Source: Pantoea rwandensis
GTDB taxonomy: Bacteria > Pseudomonadota > Gammaproteobacteria > Enterobacterales > Enterobacteriaceae
Assembly: GCF_002095475.1 (NCBI RefSeq)
Contig: NZ_MLFR01000007.1
Location: forward strand, 105,563-169,562
Direction of reading: 5' to 3'
Length of the DNA stretch: 64,000 nucleotides
The notes under the pieces were generated by a model. The model worked only from the letters and a program-made list of their open reading frames with translations, was not told the DNA's origin and did not search any database. This document shows positions 44,382-54,304 of this stretch, one piece after another (position 1 is the first letter of the stretch; the number at the start of each line of letters is the position of its first letter). A program made the translations under genes and the position numbers.

Positions 44382-45503
44382 TTACGGCACCGTTTCGTCA
44401 TCCGCCTGTGCAGCCAGCAGATCCAGTAATTTATTGACGGCAAACCCGGCTGCGCCTTGTGCCCACATACGATTCGATTCGGTGAGGAATTGCAGCGGAG
44501 TCATGTGCGGCGTCAGCTTGAGGCGATAGGTCTGGAAGCTCTGGGTGATGTGATCGAGCAAAATACGCGAGGCCATCTGCGGCTCCATTGCCAGATACAC
44601 CACATCAGGATCATAAGCCACCGACAGATTCGCCAGCGACATCCCCAGATGCTGCCCTGCTTCCGCTAGCGCACTGAGCACGTCCGGTGTCGGATGCGTG
44701 TCCAGATCGCGCAACGTCATGGGAACAGCTTCTTTCAGGGACACCGCCACTCGATGCAAAATCGCCTGCGATGAAGCCACATCTTCCAACAGGCGTTCAG
44801 AGCCATCACCCAGCAGCGAAACACCAATCTCGCCTGCCTTGCCATGACGACCACGATACAGCTGACGATCGAGCAAAATCCCGGCACCGATGCCTTTACC
44901 AAAGGTGGCGATCACCGCGGACTGAGCATGGCCAAGTTGACCAAACACCAACGCGGCCATCGCTAACGCATTCGCATCGTTTTCAATAAACACCGGCAAT
45001 GAAAAACGCTCTTCCAGCAGCCGGGCAATCGGCACGTTGTTCCAGTCCAGCGCGCGTGACAGCACGCAAACACCGTTGTCGGCGTCCACCAGGCCAGAGA
45101 GCGCCAAGCCAATTGCACCGACCTTTTTCCCTTCAACGCTGCGCAGGAACTTTGCCAGCGCGTCGCCCAGCTGTTTTGGCGTCATGGCACCCGAAGGGAT
45201 CTGCTGCTCGCCAATAATATTGCCACTGAGATCGGTCAGGACGATCAGGTTACGTTCAGCGTTAAGCTGAATGCCGACCACGCTGGCGTGATCAGGATTG
45301 AGGCCGAGCAACGTTTTAGGACGTCCCATCGAGACACGACGCAACCCTAGCTCCTGCACGATGCCACCGGACAACAAGCGATTGGTCGCTTGGGAAACCG
45401 TTGACATGCTAAGGCCGCTGCGCACCTTGAGATCGGATTGGCTGATGGGCGCATTTTCGACAATCAGCCGCAAAATGCGGGCGGTTACGTTGGGAGCGCT
45501 CAT
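44382..45503 (-). CDS. ROK-family transcriptional regulator (NagC/Mlc-like)
   Basis: 373 residues: N-terminal winged helix (ISQSDLKVRSGLSMSTVSQATNRLLSGGIV) and a ROK sugar-kinase-like domain with ENDANALAMAALVFGQLG. The zinc motif CxCGxxGCLE and the GEIGH histidine of most ROK proteins are absent (GEIGVSLLGDGSERLLED), so it is probably a sensor only. Downstream (30 nt) of the BadF-type kinase gene. Confidence 0.85.
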   Translation of the reverse strand: MSAPNVTARILRLIVENAPISQSDLKVRSGLSMSTVSQATNRLLSGGIVQELGLRRVSMGRPKTLLGLNPDHASVVGIQLNAERNLIVLTDLSGNIIGEQQIPSGAMTPKQLGDALAKFLRSVEGKKVGAIGLALSGLVDADNGVCVLSRALDWNNVPIARLLEERFSLPVFIENDANALAMAALVFGQLGHAQSAVIATFGKGIGAGILLDRQLYRGRHGKAGEIGVSLLGDGSERLLEDVASSQAILHRVAVSLKEAVPMTLRDLDTHPTPDVLSALAEAGQHLGMSLANLSVAYDPDVVYLAMEPQMASRILLDHITQSFQTYRLKLTPHMTPLQFLTESNRMWAQGAAGFAVNKLLDLLAAQADDETVP

Positions 45504-45533
45504 GGGCCTCTTTTTATCTGCATGTTGAAGGAA

Positions 45534-46408
45534 TTAGGCTGGTTGCTGACTAAACTGGCTCGCCAGACGCAATGCGCCACTGAGTGCATCGCCCTGCGGC
45601 GACACCAGTTGTGCGGCAATATCGGCAGGTAACCACGGCTGAATCGGCACAGCCAAACCGCCCATTAAGGCCAGCTTGCCATGGCTGCGTGCCAGCAGCG
45701 GCTGCACCATTTGCACAATATCTGTAGCAGTTTGCTGCAGCAGGCTCACAGCATGTTCATCGCCCTGCTGTGCAGTCGCGAACACATCAGGCACCACGCG
45801 ACCCCAATCGGCGGGCGTGGCCTGCTGTGACCAGATGAGCATCTGCTCTGGGCTATGTTGATGGAGAGCCATAATACGTTCAGTCAATGTTGAGGCAGGA
45901 ACAATGCCCTCATGCGCCAGCAGGGCCAGGCGGCGTGCACGACGTCCAAGAATGGCGCCAGAACCAGCATCAGATAAGGCAAAGCCCCAGCCACCCAACA
46001 AGGTAAACTGTGTGCCATCCCATGCGGCGCTTGGCTACCGGTACCGAGAATAAACACCGCGCCCGGCGCACCGGCGTGTGCGCCAGCACAGGCAATTTCA
46101 ACGTCGGTGAAAAGATAACGCACCTGACAGCGCGGCTGCCAGCTTTGTAGCCGGGCGTGAACCGATGCCACATTCGCACCCGCCAATCCCGCCACCAGCG
46201 TGGTGCGATCGCGTGCCTCAATGGGTAAATCGGCTTGCATGAACAGTTCATCGATAACCTGTTCAATGGCCTGAAGTGCCGCGTCAAACTGCGACCAAAC
46301 ATTGGCTGGCCCGCCTGTGGCCTCGGCCAATACGCGCCCAGCGCTGTCAGTGAGGCGTCCGCGACAGTGCGTACCACCGCCATCAATCCCCAGCAAAAGT
46401 GATTGCAC
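45534..46408 (-). pseudogene. BadF/BadG-family (N-acetylglucosamine-type) kinase, frameshifted
   Basis: The N-terminal frame (from ATG 46408) has LLLGIDGGGTHCRGRL and FILGTGSQA; the C-terminal frame (from about 46020 to 45534) has TLLGGWGFALSDAGSG and MGGLAVPIQPWLP. Together they make a complete kinase of about 291 residues. A single missing base near 46024-46029 (the sequence reads GCGCCGCATGG where GCGGCCGCATGG would keep the frame) separates them. Either a recent loss of function or a sequencing error. Confidence 0.82.
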
Positions 46409-46675
46409 GCGCTTCCTCCTGCCTGCCGCTCACGGCAAGACGCCTATAGATGTGCGAAAGATAGGGGAAAAAAACTTAAATCGCAATCACAAATAAATAC
46501 GCATTCCCTATAGTTAATTAAAAACCACATAAAACAAATAAATAATAATTTTTCACAGTTTGCGATGGGGGTTATAGATTGACATTAGTTTTTCTGCCGT
46601 AATAAGTTAACGGTCAGATTATCAGCAGCCTGATGGGTCGGGCAGCGAACAAGCAACGGGCTTCAGGGGTACAAC

Positions 46676-47836
46676 ATGAAAGTGGGCATTATTGGTCTGG
46701 GCTTTCGTCTTTCCCACGTGGTGAAAGAGTTCAACAAAGCCGACACAGAGTTTTCCGTGGTGGGTTACGTCGATCCAGCGCCTGCTGGTTTGCCGAATCT
46801 GCACACCTTTGGCATTGATGCGGGCGTGGCGTTCGACAGCGTCGATGCGCTGCTGCAGCATGGCGGCTTTGACCTGCTGCTGGTCGGTTCGCCGAACTTT
46901 ATGCACCTTGAGCATATTCGTCAGGGTTTGGCGGCAGGTTACACAGTGTTCACTGAGAAGCCGGTGGTGATCAATGAAGAACAGACCATGGCGATGGCGC
47001 AGTTGGTGCAGCAATACGGGCGTGACCGTATTTTAGTCGGTTTAGTGCTGCGTTATTCCCCGCTGTATCACGATCTGTTGCGTGCACGTGACGAGCATCG
47101 TCTCGGCGAAATCACCTCAATTGAAGCTACCGAGCACATCAAGCCCTATCACGGGGCGTTCTTCCAGCGCGACTGGCGTCGTCTGGAGAAATACGCCGGC
47201 CCCTATATTCTGGAAAAATGCTGCCACGATATCGATCTCTATCAGGGATTGGTGGGTGAGCGCCCAGTGCGCGTGGCCAGCTTTGGCGGCCGTAAGAACT
47301 TCACACCGCAGCACGCGCCTAAAGGGGCGGTGACGCCGCAATCTGAGGTGTATCACGTTAAACCTAGCGGCTGGTCAAGCACCGATGCGGTGTTTGATGG
47401 CGATGCCGATATCGTGGATTACCAAACGGCATTGATCGAATACGCCAACGGCGCAACGCTCGCCTTCCACGCTAACCTCAACGTGCCGGATGAGTTCCGC
47501 CGCTTCTGCGTAATGGGCACCGATGGCATGGCAGAGGGTGACTTCGTGCGCAATTACTTCCGCGTACATAACGCCCGTACCGGTGAACGTGAAGTGGATA
47601 CCACATACAGCGGCAACGCCTACGACGGCCACTATGGCGCGGATGCGCTGATGGCAGAAGAGATCGTGAAACACATTAAACAGGGAACGCCACTGAAAGT
47701 CTCAGTGGTGGATGCACTGGAAGCGGGACTCACCGCGATTAAAATCGACGAAGCGCGAAAGTCGAAAACCGTGGTGGACATGACAGACAGCTGGAAACAA
47801 TTTGACGCCAGCCTGGGGAAAACCACGACCGCTTAA
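46676..47836 (+). CDS. Gfo/Idh/MocA-family oxidoreductase
   Basis: 386 residues. Rossmann motif VGIIGLGFRLSHVV at the N-terminus, TEKPVVIN and the active-site segment YILEKCCHDIDLYQGLVGE (Lys-His-Asp type) are visible; the segment SEVYHVKPSGWSSTDAVFDGDADIVDYQTALIEYANGATLAFH follows. Divergent from the kinase-ROK operon over 267 bp. Probably a sugar dehydrogenase controlled by the ROK protein (inference). Confidence 0.85.
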   Translation: MKVGIIGLGFRLSHVVKEFNKADTEFSVVGYVDPAPAGLPNLHTFGIDAGVAFDSVDALLQHGGFDLLLVGSPNFMHLEHIRQGLAAGYTVFTEKPVVINEEQTMAMAQLVQQYGRDRILVGLVLRYSPLYHDLLRARDEHRLGEITSIEATEHIKPYHGAFFQRDWRRLEKYAGPYILEKCCHDIDLYQGLVGERPVRVASFGGRKNFTPQHAPKGAVTPQSEVYHVKPSGWSSTDAVFDGDADIVDYQTALIEYANGATLAFHANLNVPDEFRRFCVMGTDGMAEGDFVRNYFRVHNARTGEREVDTTYSGNAYDGHYGADALMAEEIVKHIKQGTPLKVSVVDALEAGLTAIKIDEARKSKTVVDMTDSWKQFDASLGKTTTA

Positions 47837-47853
47837 GGTCAATCAGCCAGCCT

Positions 47854-47937
47854 AAACGTAGCGGCGAAATTTATTGCGCCTGACGCAGCCTTAGTGCTGC
47901 TTCAGGTAAGCTCGATAAATCAAGCCGCTACGTTTTT
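47854..47937. repeat. Family A intergenic palindrome, copy 2
   Basis: AAACGTAGCGGC (47854-47865) and GCCGCTACGTTT (47924-47935), inner GAAATTTATTGCGCCTGA and TCAGG/GCTCGATAAATC, with T tail on the + strand. Lies between convergent genes and may serve as terminator for both. Confidence 0.85.
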
Positions 47938-47946
47938 GTGCCGGTG

Positions 47947-49185
47947 TTAAACCACCGTTTCATTCTCCAGCTTCTGCCGTTTGCGCAGGTGCGGGAAAAT
48001 CGTCATCCATACTGCCACCACCACCAACGTTCCGATACCGCCAAGGGCCGCTGCGGGCACGGCACCCATCCACGCTGCCAGCATGCCAGACTCAAACTCC
48101 CCGAGCTGATTGGATGTATTAATAAAGATGGCATTCACCGCGTTAACTCGGCCGCGCATGTCATCTGGCGTATCCAACTGCACTAGCGCACCGCGAATCA
48201 CCATACTGACCATATCAAAACCACCGAGTGCCGCCAGCGCCAACAGCGATAACCACAGCTGCGTGGAGAGCGCAAATACCAGTGTTGCGACACCAAAGCC
48301 CGCGACAGAGCCGAACATGATCATGCCGACATGCTTTTCCAGCTTATGACGGCTCAGCCACACGCCGACAAGCAGCGCGCCCACGGAAGGTGCACCACGC
48401 AGCATGCCCAATCCCCAAGGCCCAGTGTGCAGAATGTCCTGCGCGAAAATCGGTAACAGCGCGGTAGCCCCACCCAGCAGCACCGCGAAGAGATCGAGTG
48501 AAATCACGCCGAGCACATCTTTACGCTCACGGATAAAACGCACGCCCGCAAACATGGTGGTGAGATTCATCGGCATACGTACCTGTGGAGGGCGTTCGTA
48601 ACGTAAGCGGCTGACCAGCACGATGGAGAACAGGTAAAACAGTGCGGAGACGCCGTACACCACATCGGGACCGGCAACATAGAGCAGACCACCTAAGGTT
48701 GGGCCCACAATCACCGCGGCCTGACCACCCACTGAACTCGCCGCCATAGCACGCGCGAGGATGGGCGGAGGAACCAGCGCAGGCAGCATAGAGGTGATCG
48801 ACGGCCACTCCAGCGCTTTTGCAACAGAGATCAGAAAGACCAATCCCCAAATTTCAATTTTATCCGCCCAATGCAGCAACGTCAGCGCGACCAGCCCCAG
48901 TAGGGCCAAGCCTTCAATGATCTGCCCCACTAGCACAATACGGCGACGATCATACTGATCTGCCAGATGACCCGCCGGCAGTGCCAACAATACTGAAGGT
49001 AAGAACTGCATCAGTCCGATCATACCCAGCGCCATCGCACTGTGAGTGAGCGCATAGATCTGCCAACTGACTGCAACGGAAAACATTTGAAAACCAAACG
49101 ATGAACAGGTGCGTGCTAGCCAGAAGGCGACAAACGACCTGTGCCGCAGCAGCGAATCATCTGCTGCGGATACCTGTGAACCCAT
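47947..49185 (-). CDS. MFS transporter, EntS-like
   Basis: 412 residues with 12 membrane segments. LPAGHLADQYDRRRIVLVGQ is the MFS loop 2-3 motif. The overall pattern matches the MFS_3/EntS branch (enterobactin exporter) and related drug exporters. No siderophore genes are near, so the substrate is open. Confidence 0.85.
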   Translation of the reverse strand: MGSQVSAADDSLLRHRSFVAFWLARTCSSFGFQMFSVAVSWQIYALTHSAMALGMIGLMQFLPSVLLALPAGHLADQYDRRRIVLVGQIIEGLALLGLVALTLLHWADKIEIWGLVFLISVAKALEWPSITSMLPALVPPPILARAMAASSVGGQAAVIVGPTLGGLLYVAGPDVVYGVSALFYLFSIVLVSRLRYERPPQVRMPMNLTTMFAGVRFIRERKDVLGVISLDLFAVLLGGATALLPIFAQDILHTGPWGLGMLRGAPSVGALLVGVWLSRHKLEKHVGMIMFGSVAGFGVATLVFALSTQLWLSLLALAALGGFDMVSMVIRGALVQLDTPDDMRGRVNAVNAIFINTSNQLGEFESGMLAAWMGAVPAAALGGIGTLVVVAVWMTIFPHLRKRQKLENETVV

Positions 49186-49604
49186 AGTTTTTATCCCATC
49201 CTAAATCAACGTTCCGGCGGGTGTCATGGCACCTACCTGGTGAAAAGCCGTTTTCTGGCTCTCTTTATGTTTTACAGTGACAGAGTGCGGTATCTTGCTT
49301 AGACAGGCAATGGCTAGCCGTGCGCTTTAAAAACAGTTGCTTATCTTAAATTCCACTAAGCATAGGGTTCTGAATATTAGCAGGCTGATTGTTTTACCCT
49401 GAAAATATCCGAATCATTCCAGAAAATCCAATAACAAAATAATTAACACCCTTTACCTGATTGTTATCTCTTTATCATAGACAGCTAAAAGAGGTGATTT
49501 TTACAAACAAATCGGTCTATATTGGAAGTGTAAAGAACGCGGCAATCTTGCCTTTCTTATAATAATTAAGACATTCCAGTTAATTAATTTATTCGCAGAG
49601 ATAA
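49186..49604. other. Intergenic region before the EAL-like gene
   Basis: About 420 bp, AT-rich, no gene seen. It holds the divergent promoters for the MFS gene and the EAL-like gene; no clear operator was recognised. Confidence 0.4.
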
Positions 49605-50204
49605 ATGGAAAACAGTTCATACCATCCTTATGTTACTGAGCGTATCCGTCGCTTCGACGGCACACTGATTGGTGGGTGTTATTTAGCACCCTTTATGTAT
49701 TTTGAGCAGGAAAGCACAGCATTACTTAACGGACGCAACATAGTTTCCAACCAAAATCAGTTGTCCGATGCGCTTGAATTAATAATTATCCCTTTGATGG
49801 GAAATAGTCTTGCGCGCGTCTTACAGGCACCGGAACATTATTCCAGCCTGCAAATGAAGAATGTGCGTATTGCTATCAACTATGCGAGTTTAGTTATGTA
49901 TGGCACAGCCTTACGTGAAGCCGCTCAGCATTTCTCTTTCTGGCTTTATGATTTGGCTCCGCCGGGCACCTGCTGGGCGAATATCGCCTCATTTCCCTTT
50001 AGTGGAATTGTTCTGACCGATGAATTCTTCCACGATAATTATCTCAAGTTCAGCTTTCCATTTCTGCTTGAATCCTGCCGCGAAAGAGAAGCAGAAGTGA
50101 TATTACGCACCCAGCAGTTGTCCCTGCCCTTGGTGAAGTATGAAGGTTTGCAACTCTCTGGCTGGCAAGAGCAACGAACCAAGCCTATTCTTATAGAAGT
50201 GTAA
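49605..50204 (+). CDS. Degenerate EAL-domain-like protein
   Basis: 199 residues. The C-terminal half, FPFSGIVLTDEFFHDNYLKFSFPFLLESCREREAEVILRTQQLSLPLVKYEGLQLSGWQ, has the spacing of an EAL domain end (DGIKLDR... LI..C...G..VI.EGVET...L...G...QG), but the catalytic EAL and the metal-binding acids are not present. It may be a non-catalytic EAL protein like YdiV, which binds FlhDC instead of degrading cyclic di-GMP. This is inference from pattern; a wholly different fold is possible. ATG follows AGAG. Confidence 0.45.
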   Translation: MENSSYHPYVTERIRRFDGTLIGGCYLAPFMYFEQESTALLNGRNIVSNQNQLSDALELIIIPLMGNSLARVLQAPEHYSSLQMKNVRIAINYASLVMYGTALREAAQHFSFWLYDLAPPGTCWANIASFPFSGIVLTDEFFHDNYLKFSFPFLLESCREREAEVILRTQQLSLPLVKYEGLQLSGWQEQRTKPILIEV

Positions 50205-50229
50205 ACGGTTACACAAAACTCTGCACCTC

Positions 50230-50263
50230 GGCGTTATGGCCCGATCTATTCGGGGATAACGCC
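50230..50263. terminator. Strong imperfect hairpin before gcd
   Basis: GGCGTTAT (50230-50237) pairs with ATAACGCC (50256-50263), and the interior CCCGA with TCGGG around a 5-nt loop, with a small internal loop. It lies 26 nt after the EAL-like gene; no T run. Confidence 0.5.
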
Positions 50264-50487
50264 CAAATCCCCTCACAAAATGTCGCGCCACTACCATTCC
50301 ACAAGTGCGAAGCACTAAAAAAATCAAACCCGTTAACGTTTTTAAGATAAAATTTAACGCAAAGGGATCATCTGGCGTCATGGAAGCGCGCCGTTCGAAC
50401 ATCTTATGTCACTTCGTACTCTATGTCGGGAAGCAGCCCAATGCGTTGTTTCCTTTTAAGTTTATGGCAAAGAAAGAGGTTAATATT

Positions 50488-52878
50488 ATGGGGAAAGCTT
50501 CCTCATCTTTTGGCGTGATTCGCTTTTTGACAGTGCTGTTCGCACTGCTCACAGGTGCATTTATGCTGGTAGGCGGCGTTTGGTTAGCCGCCATTGGAGG
50601 TTCCTGGTACTACGTTATTGGCGGTGTGATTATGTTGATCACCGCTGTCCTGCTGTGGCGCCGTAGCGGCGCAGCGATCATGCTGTATGCCTTGCTGCTG
50701 TTGGCAACGCTGGTGTGGGGCGTTTGGGAAGTTGGTTTCGACTTCTGGGCGCTGGCACCACGTACCGATGTGCTGGTGATCTTCGGCATCTGGCTGATTC
50801 TGCCGTTTGTGTATCGCGGTCTGAATCATGCCGGTAAAGGGGCATTAGGCCTGATGGCCGTGGCACTGATTGCCAGCGTGCTGGTGTTGGCGTGGGCAGT
50901 ATTCCACGATCCGCAGGAGCTGAACGGTGAAATCCCGGCAGCAGCGGATAACGCACCGCAAGCGCAGCCACTGAGCAACATCAAAGATGCTGACTGGCCT
51001 GCTTACGCACGCGATCAGCAAGGCACTCGCTTCTCGCCTCTGAAGCAAATCAACAGCGGCAACGTGAAAGATTTGCAGGTGGCTTGGCAGTTCCAGACTG
51101 GCGATTTGAAAACCCCGAACGATCCCGGTGAAATCACCGACGAAGTGACGCCGATTAAAATCCGCGACACCTTGTACCTGTGCTCGCCGCACCAGATTCT
51201 GTTTGCGCTGGATGCAAAAACCGGTAAGCAGAAGTGGAAATTTGATCCGGGCTTAAAACCGAATCCAACCTTCCAGCACGTGACCTGCCGTGGTGTTTCT
51301 TATCATGAAATGCCTGCTGCCGCCGATGCCTCTAACACCCAGCCTGCGCTGTGTTCACGTCGCATCTATCTGCCAGTGAATGACGGTCGTCTGTTCGCGC
51401 TGGATGCCGAAACCGGTGAACGTTGTGCCGCCTTTGGTAACAACGGTGAACTGGATCTGCAGCACAAACAGCCGGTTCTGACCCCAGGTCAGTATGAGCC
51501 GACTTCACCACCGATTATCACGGATACCACTATCGTGATTGCCGGTGCGGTCACCGATAACTACTCTACCCGTGAACCGTCTGGCGCCATTCGTGGCTTT
51601 GACGTCAACACCGGTAAACTGCTGTGGGTGTTCGATCCGGGCGCGAAAGATCCTAACGCGATTCCAGACGACGAACACACCTTCACCATGAACTCGCCGA
51701 ACTCTTGGGCACCAGCGGTATACGATCCGAAACTGGATACCGTATTCCTGCCAATGGGCGTCACCACACCAGACATTTGGGGTGGTAACCGTACGCCTGA
51801 CCAGGAACGTTTCGCGAGCAGCGTACTGGCCCTGAACGCCACCACCGGCAAGCTGGTGTGGTCGTATCAGACCGTGCACCACGATCTGTGGGATATGGAC
51901 CTGCCGTCACAACCGACGCTGGCCGATATCACTGACAAAGATGGCAACACCGTACCGGTGATTTATGCACCGGCGAAAACCGGTAATATCTTTGTGTTGG
52001 ATCGTCGTACCGGTAAGCCAGTTGTTCCAGCACCGGAAACCCCAGTGCCACAGGGCGCGGCCAAAGGTGACCACGTTTCTCCTACTCAGCCGTACTCCGA
52101 ACTGACCTTCCGTCCGAAGAATAACCTGACGGACAAGGACATGTGGGGCGCGACCATGTTCGACCAACTGGTGTGCCGCGTGATCTTCAAGCGTCTGCGC
52201 TATGAAGGTCCGTTCACGCCACCGTCTGAGCAAGGTACGCTGGTGTTCCCAGGCAACCTCGGCATGTTCGAGTGGGGCGGTATCGCGGTGGATCCACATC
52301 GTCAGATCGCGATTGCTAACCCAATGGCGCTGCCGTTTGTCTCTAAACTGGTGCCACGCGGTCCGGGTAACCCGATCGAGCCACCGGCCGATGACAAAGG
52401 CGGTTCAGGTACCGAAACCGGCATCCAGCCACAGTACGGTGTACCGTACGGCGTGGAGCTGAATCCGTTCCTGTCTCCGTTGGGTCTGCCATGTAAACAA
52501 CCGGCCTGGGGCTATGTCTCAGCGGTTGACCTGAAAACCAACGAAACCGTGTGGAAAAAACGTATTGGTACCGTTCGCGACAGCGCACCGGTTCCCGTTC
52601 CGTTCAAGATGGGTATGCCGATGTTAGGTGGCCCAATCACTACCGCCGGTAACGTGTTCTTCATTGGTGCGACTGCGGATAACTATCTGCGTGGATTTGA
52701 CACCAACACTGGTGAACTGCTGTGGCAGGCTCGTCTGCCAGCAGGTGGCCAGGCGACACCGATGACTTATGAAGTGGATGGCAAGCAGTACGTTGTCATC
52801 GCCGCCGGCGGTCACGGTTCATTTGGTACTAAGCTGGGCGATTACGTCATTGCCTATGCACTGCCAGATGCCAAGTAA
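50488..52878 (+). CDS. gcd: Membrane-bound PQQ-dependent glucose dehydrogenase
   Basis: 796 residues, the same as E. coli Gcd. Five N-terminal membrane segments (about residues 10-140) carry ubiquinone binding; the rest is an eight-bladed PQQ propeller in the periplasm that oxidises glucose to gluconate. Tryptophan-docking motifs (AWQFQTGD, GKLVWSYQTVHHDLWDMD) and the calcium/PQQ region are visible. ATG 50488 follows AGAGGT; longer in-frame starts to 50305 lack ribosome sites. Gluconate production underlies phosphate solubilisation by plant-associated Pantoea; PQQ synthesis genes are not in this window. Confidence 0.95.
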   Translation: MGKASSSFGVIRFLTVLFALLTGAFMLVGGVWLAAIGGSWYYVIGGVIMLITAVLLWRRSGAAIMLYALLLLATLVWGVWEVGFDFWALAPRTDVLVIFGIWLILPFVYRGLNHAGKGALGLMAVALIASVLVLAWAVFHDPQELNGEIPAAADNAPQAQPLSNIKDADWPAYARDQQGTRFSPLKQINSGNVKDLQVAWQFQTGDLKTPNDPGEITDEVTPIKIRDTLYLCSPHQILFALDAKTGKQKWKFDPGLKPNPTFQHVTCRGVSYHEMPAAADASNTQPALCSRRIYLPVNDGRLFALDAETGERCAAFGNNGELDLQHKQPVLTPGQYEPTSPPIITDTTIVIAGAVTDNYSTREPSGAIRGFDVNTGKLLWVFDPGAKDPNAIPDDEHTFTMNSPNSWAPAVYDPKLDTVFLPMGVTTPDIWGGNRTPDQERFASSVLALNATTGKLVWSYQTVHHDLWDMDLPSQPTLADITDKDGNTVPVIYAPAKTGNIFVLDRRTGKPVVPAPETPVPQGAAKGDHVSPTQPYSELTFRPKNNLTDKDMWGATMFDQLVCRVIFKRLRYEGPFTPPSEQGTLVFPGNLGMFEWGGIAVDPHRQIAIANPMALPFVSKLVPRGPGNPIEPPADDKGGSGTETGIQPQYGVPYGVELNPFLSPLGLPCKQPAWGYVSAVDLKTNETVWKKRIGTVRDSAPVPVPFKMGMPMLGGPITTAGNVFFIGATADNYLRGFDTNTGELLWQARLPAGGQATPMTYEVDGKQYVVIAAGGHGSFGTKLGDYVIAYALPDAK

Positions 52879-52896
52879 GCCTCTGGTTTGAGTGAA

Positions 52897-52924
52897 AAGG
52901 CGGGCTGCGAAGCCCGCCTTTTTT
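52897..52924 (+). terminator. Intrinsic terminator after gcd
   Basis: AAGGCGGGCT (52897-52906), GCGA loop, AGCCCGCCTT (52911-52920) and T run: a perfect 10-bp stem. Confidence 0.95.
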
Positions 52925-52975
52925 ATTGCTTCAACACCTGCCTATCCGCTGGCTGATACGTCATTAATCGCAGCG

Positions 52976-54187
52976 CTACCGCTTATTCAGCACCCGCGCA
53001 TTCATCAAAGCACACAGCGCCATAATCACGCAGGTCGCCAGAAACACCGGCTGCATACCGAAGGCGCCACCGACAAATCCACCGAACAGCGGACCCGACA
53101 CCTGGCCGACATACTGTGCAGAAGTGGAATAACCCAGCATCTTACCCACTTGCCCTTGCGGCACATTATGGCGAATCAGTGCCGTCACGCACGGCATCAA
53201 GCCACCCAACGCCATCCCCATGAAGAACCGCAACACCACTAACTGCCAGGCTTCAGTGATAAAGGCCTGTGGAATCAGCAGCACTGCGCAGGCCGCTAAG
53301 CCATAAACCAGCACACGCCCATGCCCTACCCGATCCGCCAGGCGGCCCAATCGAGGCGCAGACAGAATGCTGCCCAGTGCGGCAGCGGCCATGACCACAC
53401 CCGCCGTGACGGTGATTGCGTGCTCGCCCTTTACAAACTGGCCGATATACAACGTGATGATCGGTTCTATCGACATGTTGGCAAAAATCAGCAACATCCC
53501 TGATAGCCACATCAATCTCACCACGGGCAAATTCACCGGCTTATCCTGTTCAACATTGCTCTGCACTGTCTTTTTACCCGCCTGACGCGGCACTTCTTTT
53601 AATAAAAAGGTAGTGGCCAGGAAAGCGAGAAAAATCACTGCACCGGTCAACCAGAACGTATGGCGAATACCAATCAGCGGTGGCAGCACGCCACCCAACA
53701 GCGGCCCCACGACGTTGCCCGCCATAATTCCCGATGACAACATGCCCAGCGCCCAGCCGGTTTGCTCTTTGGGCGTTTGTGCCGCCACTAAAATGGTTGA
53801 GCCCGAGGCATAACCGCCCAGCAAACCCGCTAACAAGCGCAACGCCACCAGCTGCCACGGCGCGGTTGCCATACCAATCAATGACATGGCAATCGCCATA
53901 CCGAGGCTGGCACGAATTAACATCAGCTTACGGCCATAGCGGTCGGCTAGTTTGCCCCACAATGGCGCCGTGAGCGCAGCACTCAGAAAGGTGGCGCCAT
54001 AAGCAGCACCCGACCAACGCGCAATAGCTGCGGGTTCTTGCACACCAAGCTGCTGCACGTAGATCGGTAAAAACGGTAGCAGCAATGTCATCGCCACGAT
54101 GGTGCTGAACGAGCCCAGCACGCAGACGAACAAATTACGCTTCCAGTGTTGCTGGTCAGGCGCTAACACAGTTGAAGATGGCGACAT
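52976..54187 (-). CDS. MFS multidrug exporter, MdtG-like
   Basis: 403 residues, 12 membrane segments. WKRNLFVCVLGSF, PFLPIYVQQLGV, WGKLADRYGRKLMLIRASLGM and GWALGMLSSG closely follow E. coli MdtG, which gives fosfomycin and deoxycholate resistance when overproduced. Whether this is the true mdtG or a paralogue is open. The LysR gene lies upstream on the same strand and may regulate it. Confidence 0.83.
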   Translation of the reverse strand: MSPSSTVLAPDQQHWKRNLFVCVLGSFSTIVAMTLLLPFLPIYVQQLGVQEPAAIARWSGAAYGATFLSAALTAPLWGKLADRYGRKLMLIRASLGMAIAMSLIGMATAPWQLVALRLLAGLLGGYASGSTILVAAQTPKEQTGWALGMLSSGIMAGNVVGPLLGGVLPPLIGIRHTFWLTGAVIFLAFLATTFLLKEVPRQAGKKTVQSNVEQDKPVNLPVVRLMWLSGMLLIFANMSIEPIITLYIGQFVKGEHAITVTAGVVMAAAALGSILSAPRLGRLADRVGHGRVLVYGLAACAVLLIPQAFITEAWQLVVLRFFMGMALGGLMPCVTALIRHNVPQGQVGKMLGYSTSAQYVGQVSGPLFGGFVGGAFGMQPVFLATCVIMALCALMNARVLNKR

Positions 54188-54304
54188 AGTGGTTTCCCTG
54201 TTTTTGCTTTTTTAGCAGGCTAACAGCGGTTAACCACAGAAAACAGGGTGGGAAGGATATTTGCCTGGCAGCGCAATATTGTTGCCATACTGCAACAATC
54301 AGCT

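Noticed and set aside
44382..45503. ROK protein as an active sugar kinase
   Set aside because: It has an N-terminal DNA-binding domain and lacks the zinc cysteines and the GEIGH histidine.
46570..46605. TTGACA promoter before the Gfo/Idh gene at 46676
   Set aside because: The best -10 (TAATAA) is only 15 bp away, too close for a confident call.
50305..50487. N-terminal extension of glucose dehydrogenase
   Set aside because: The ATG at 50488 gives the E. coli length of 796 residues and has AGAGGT upstream.
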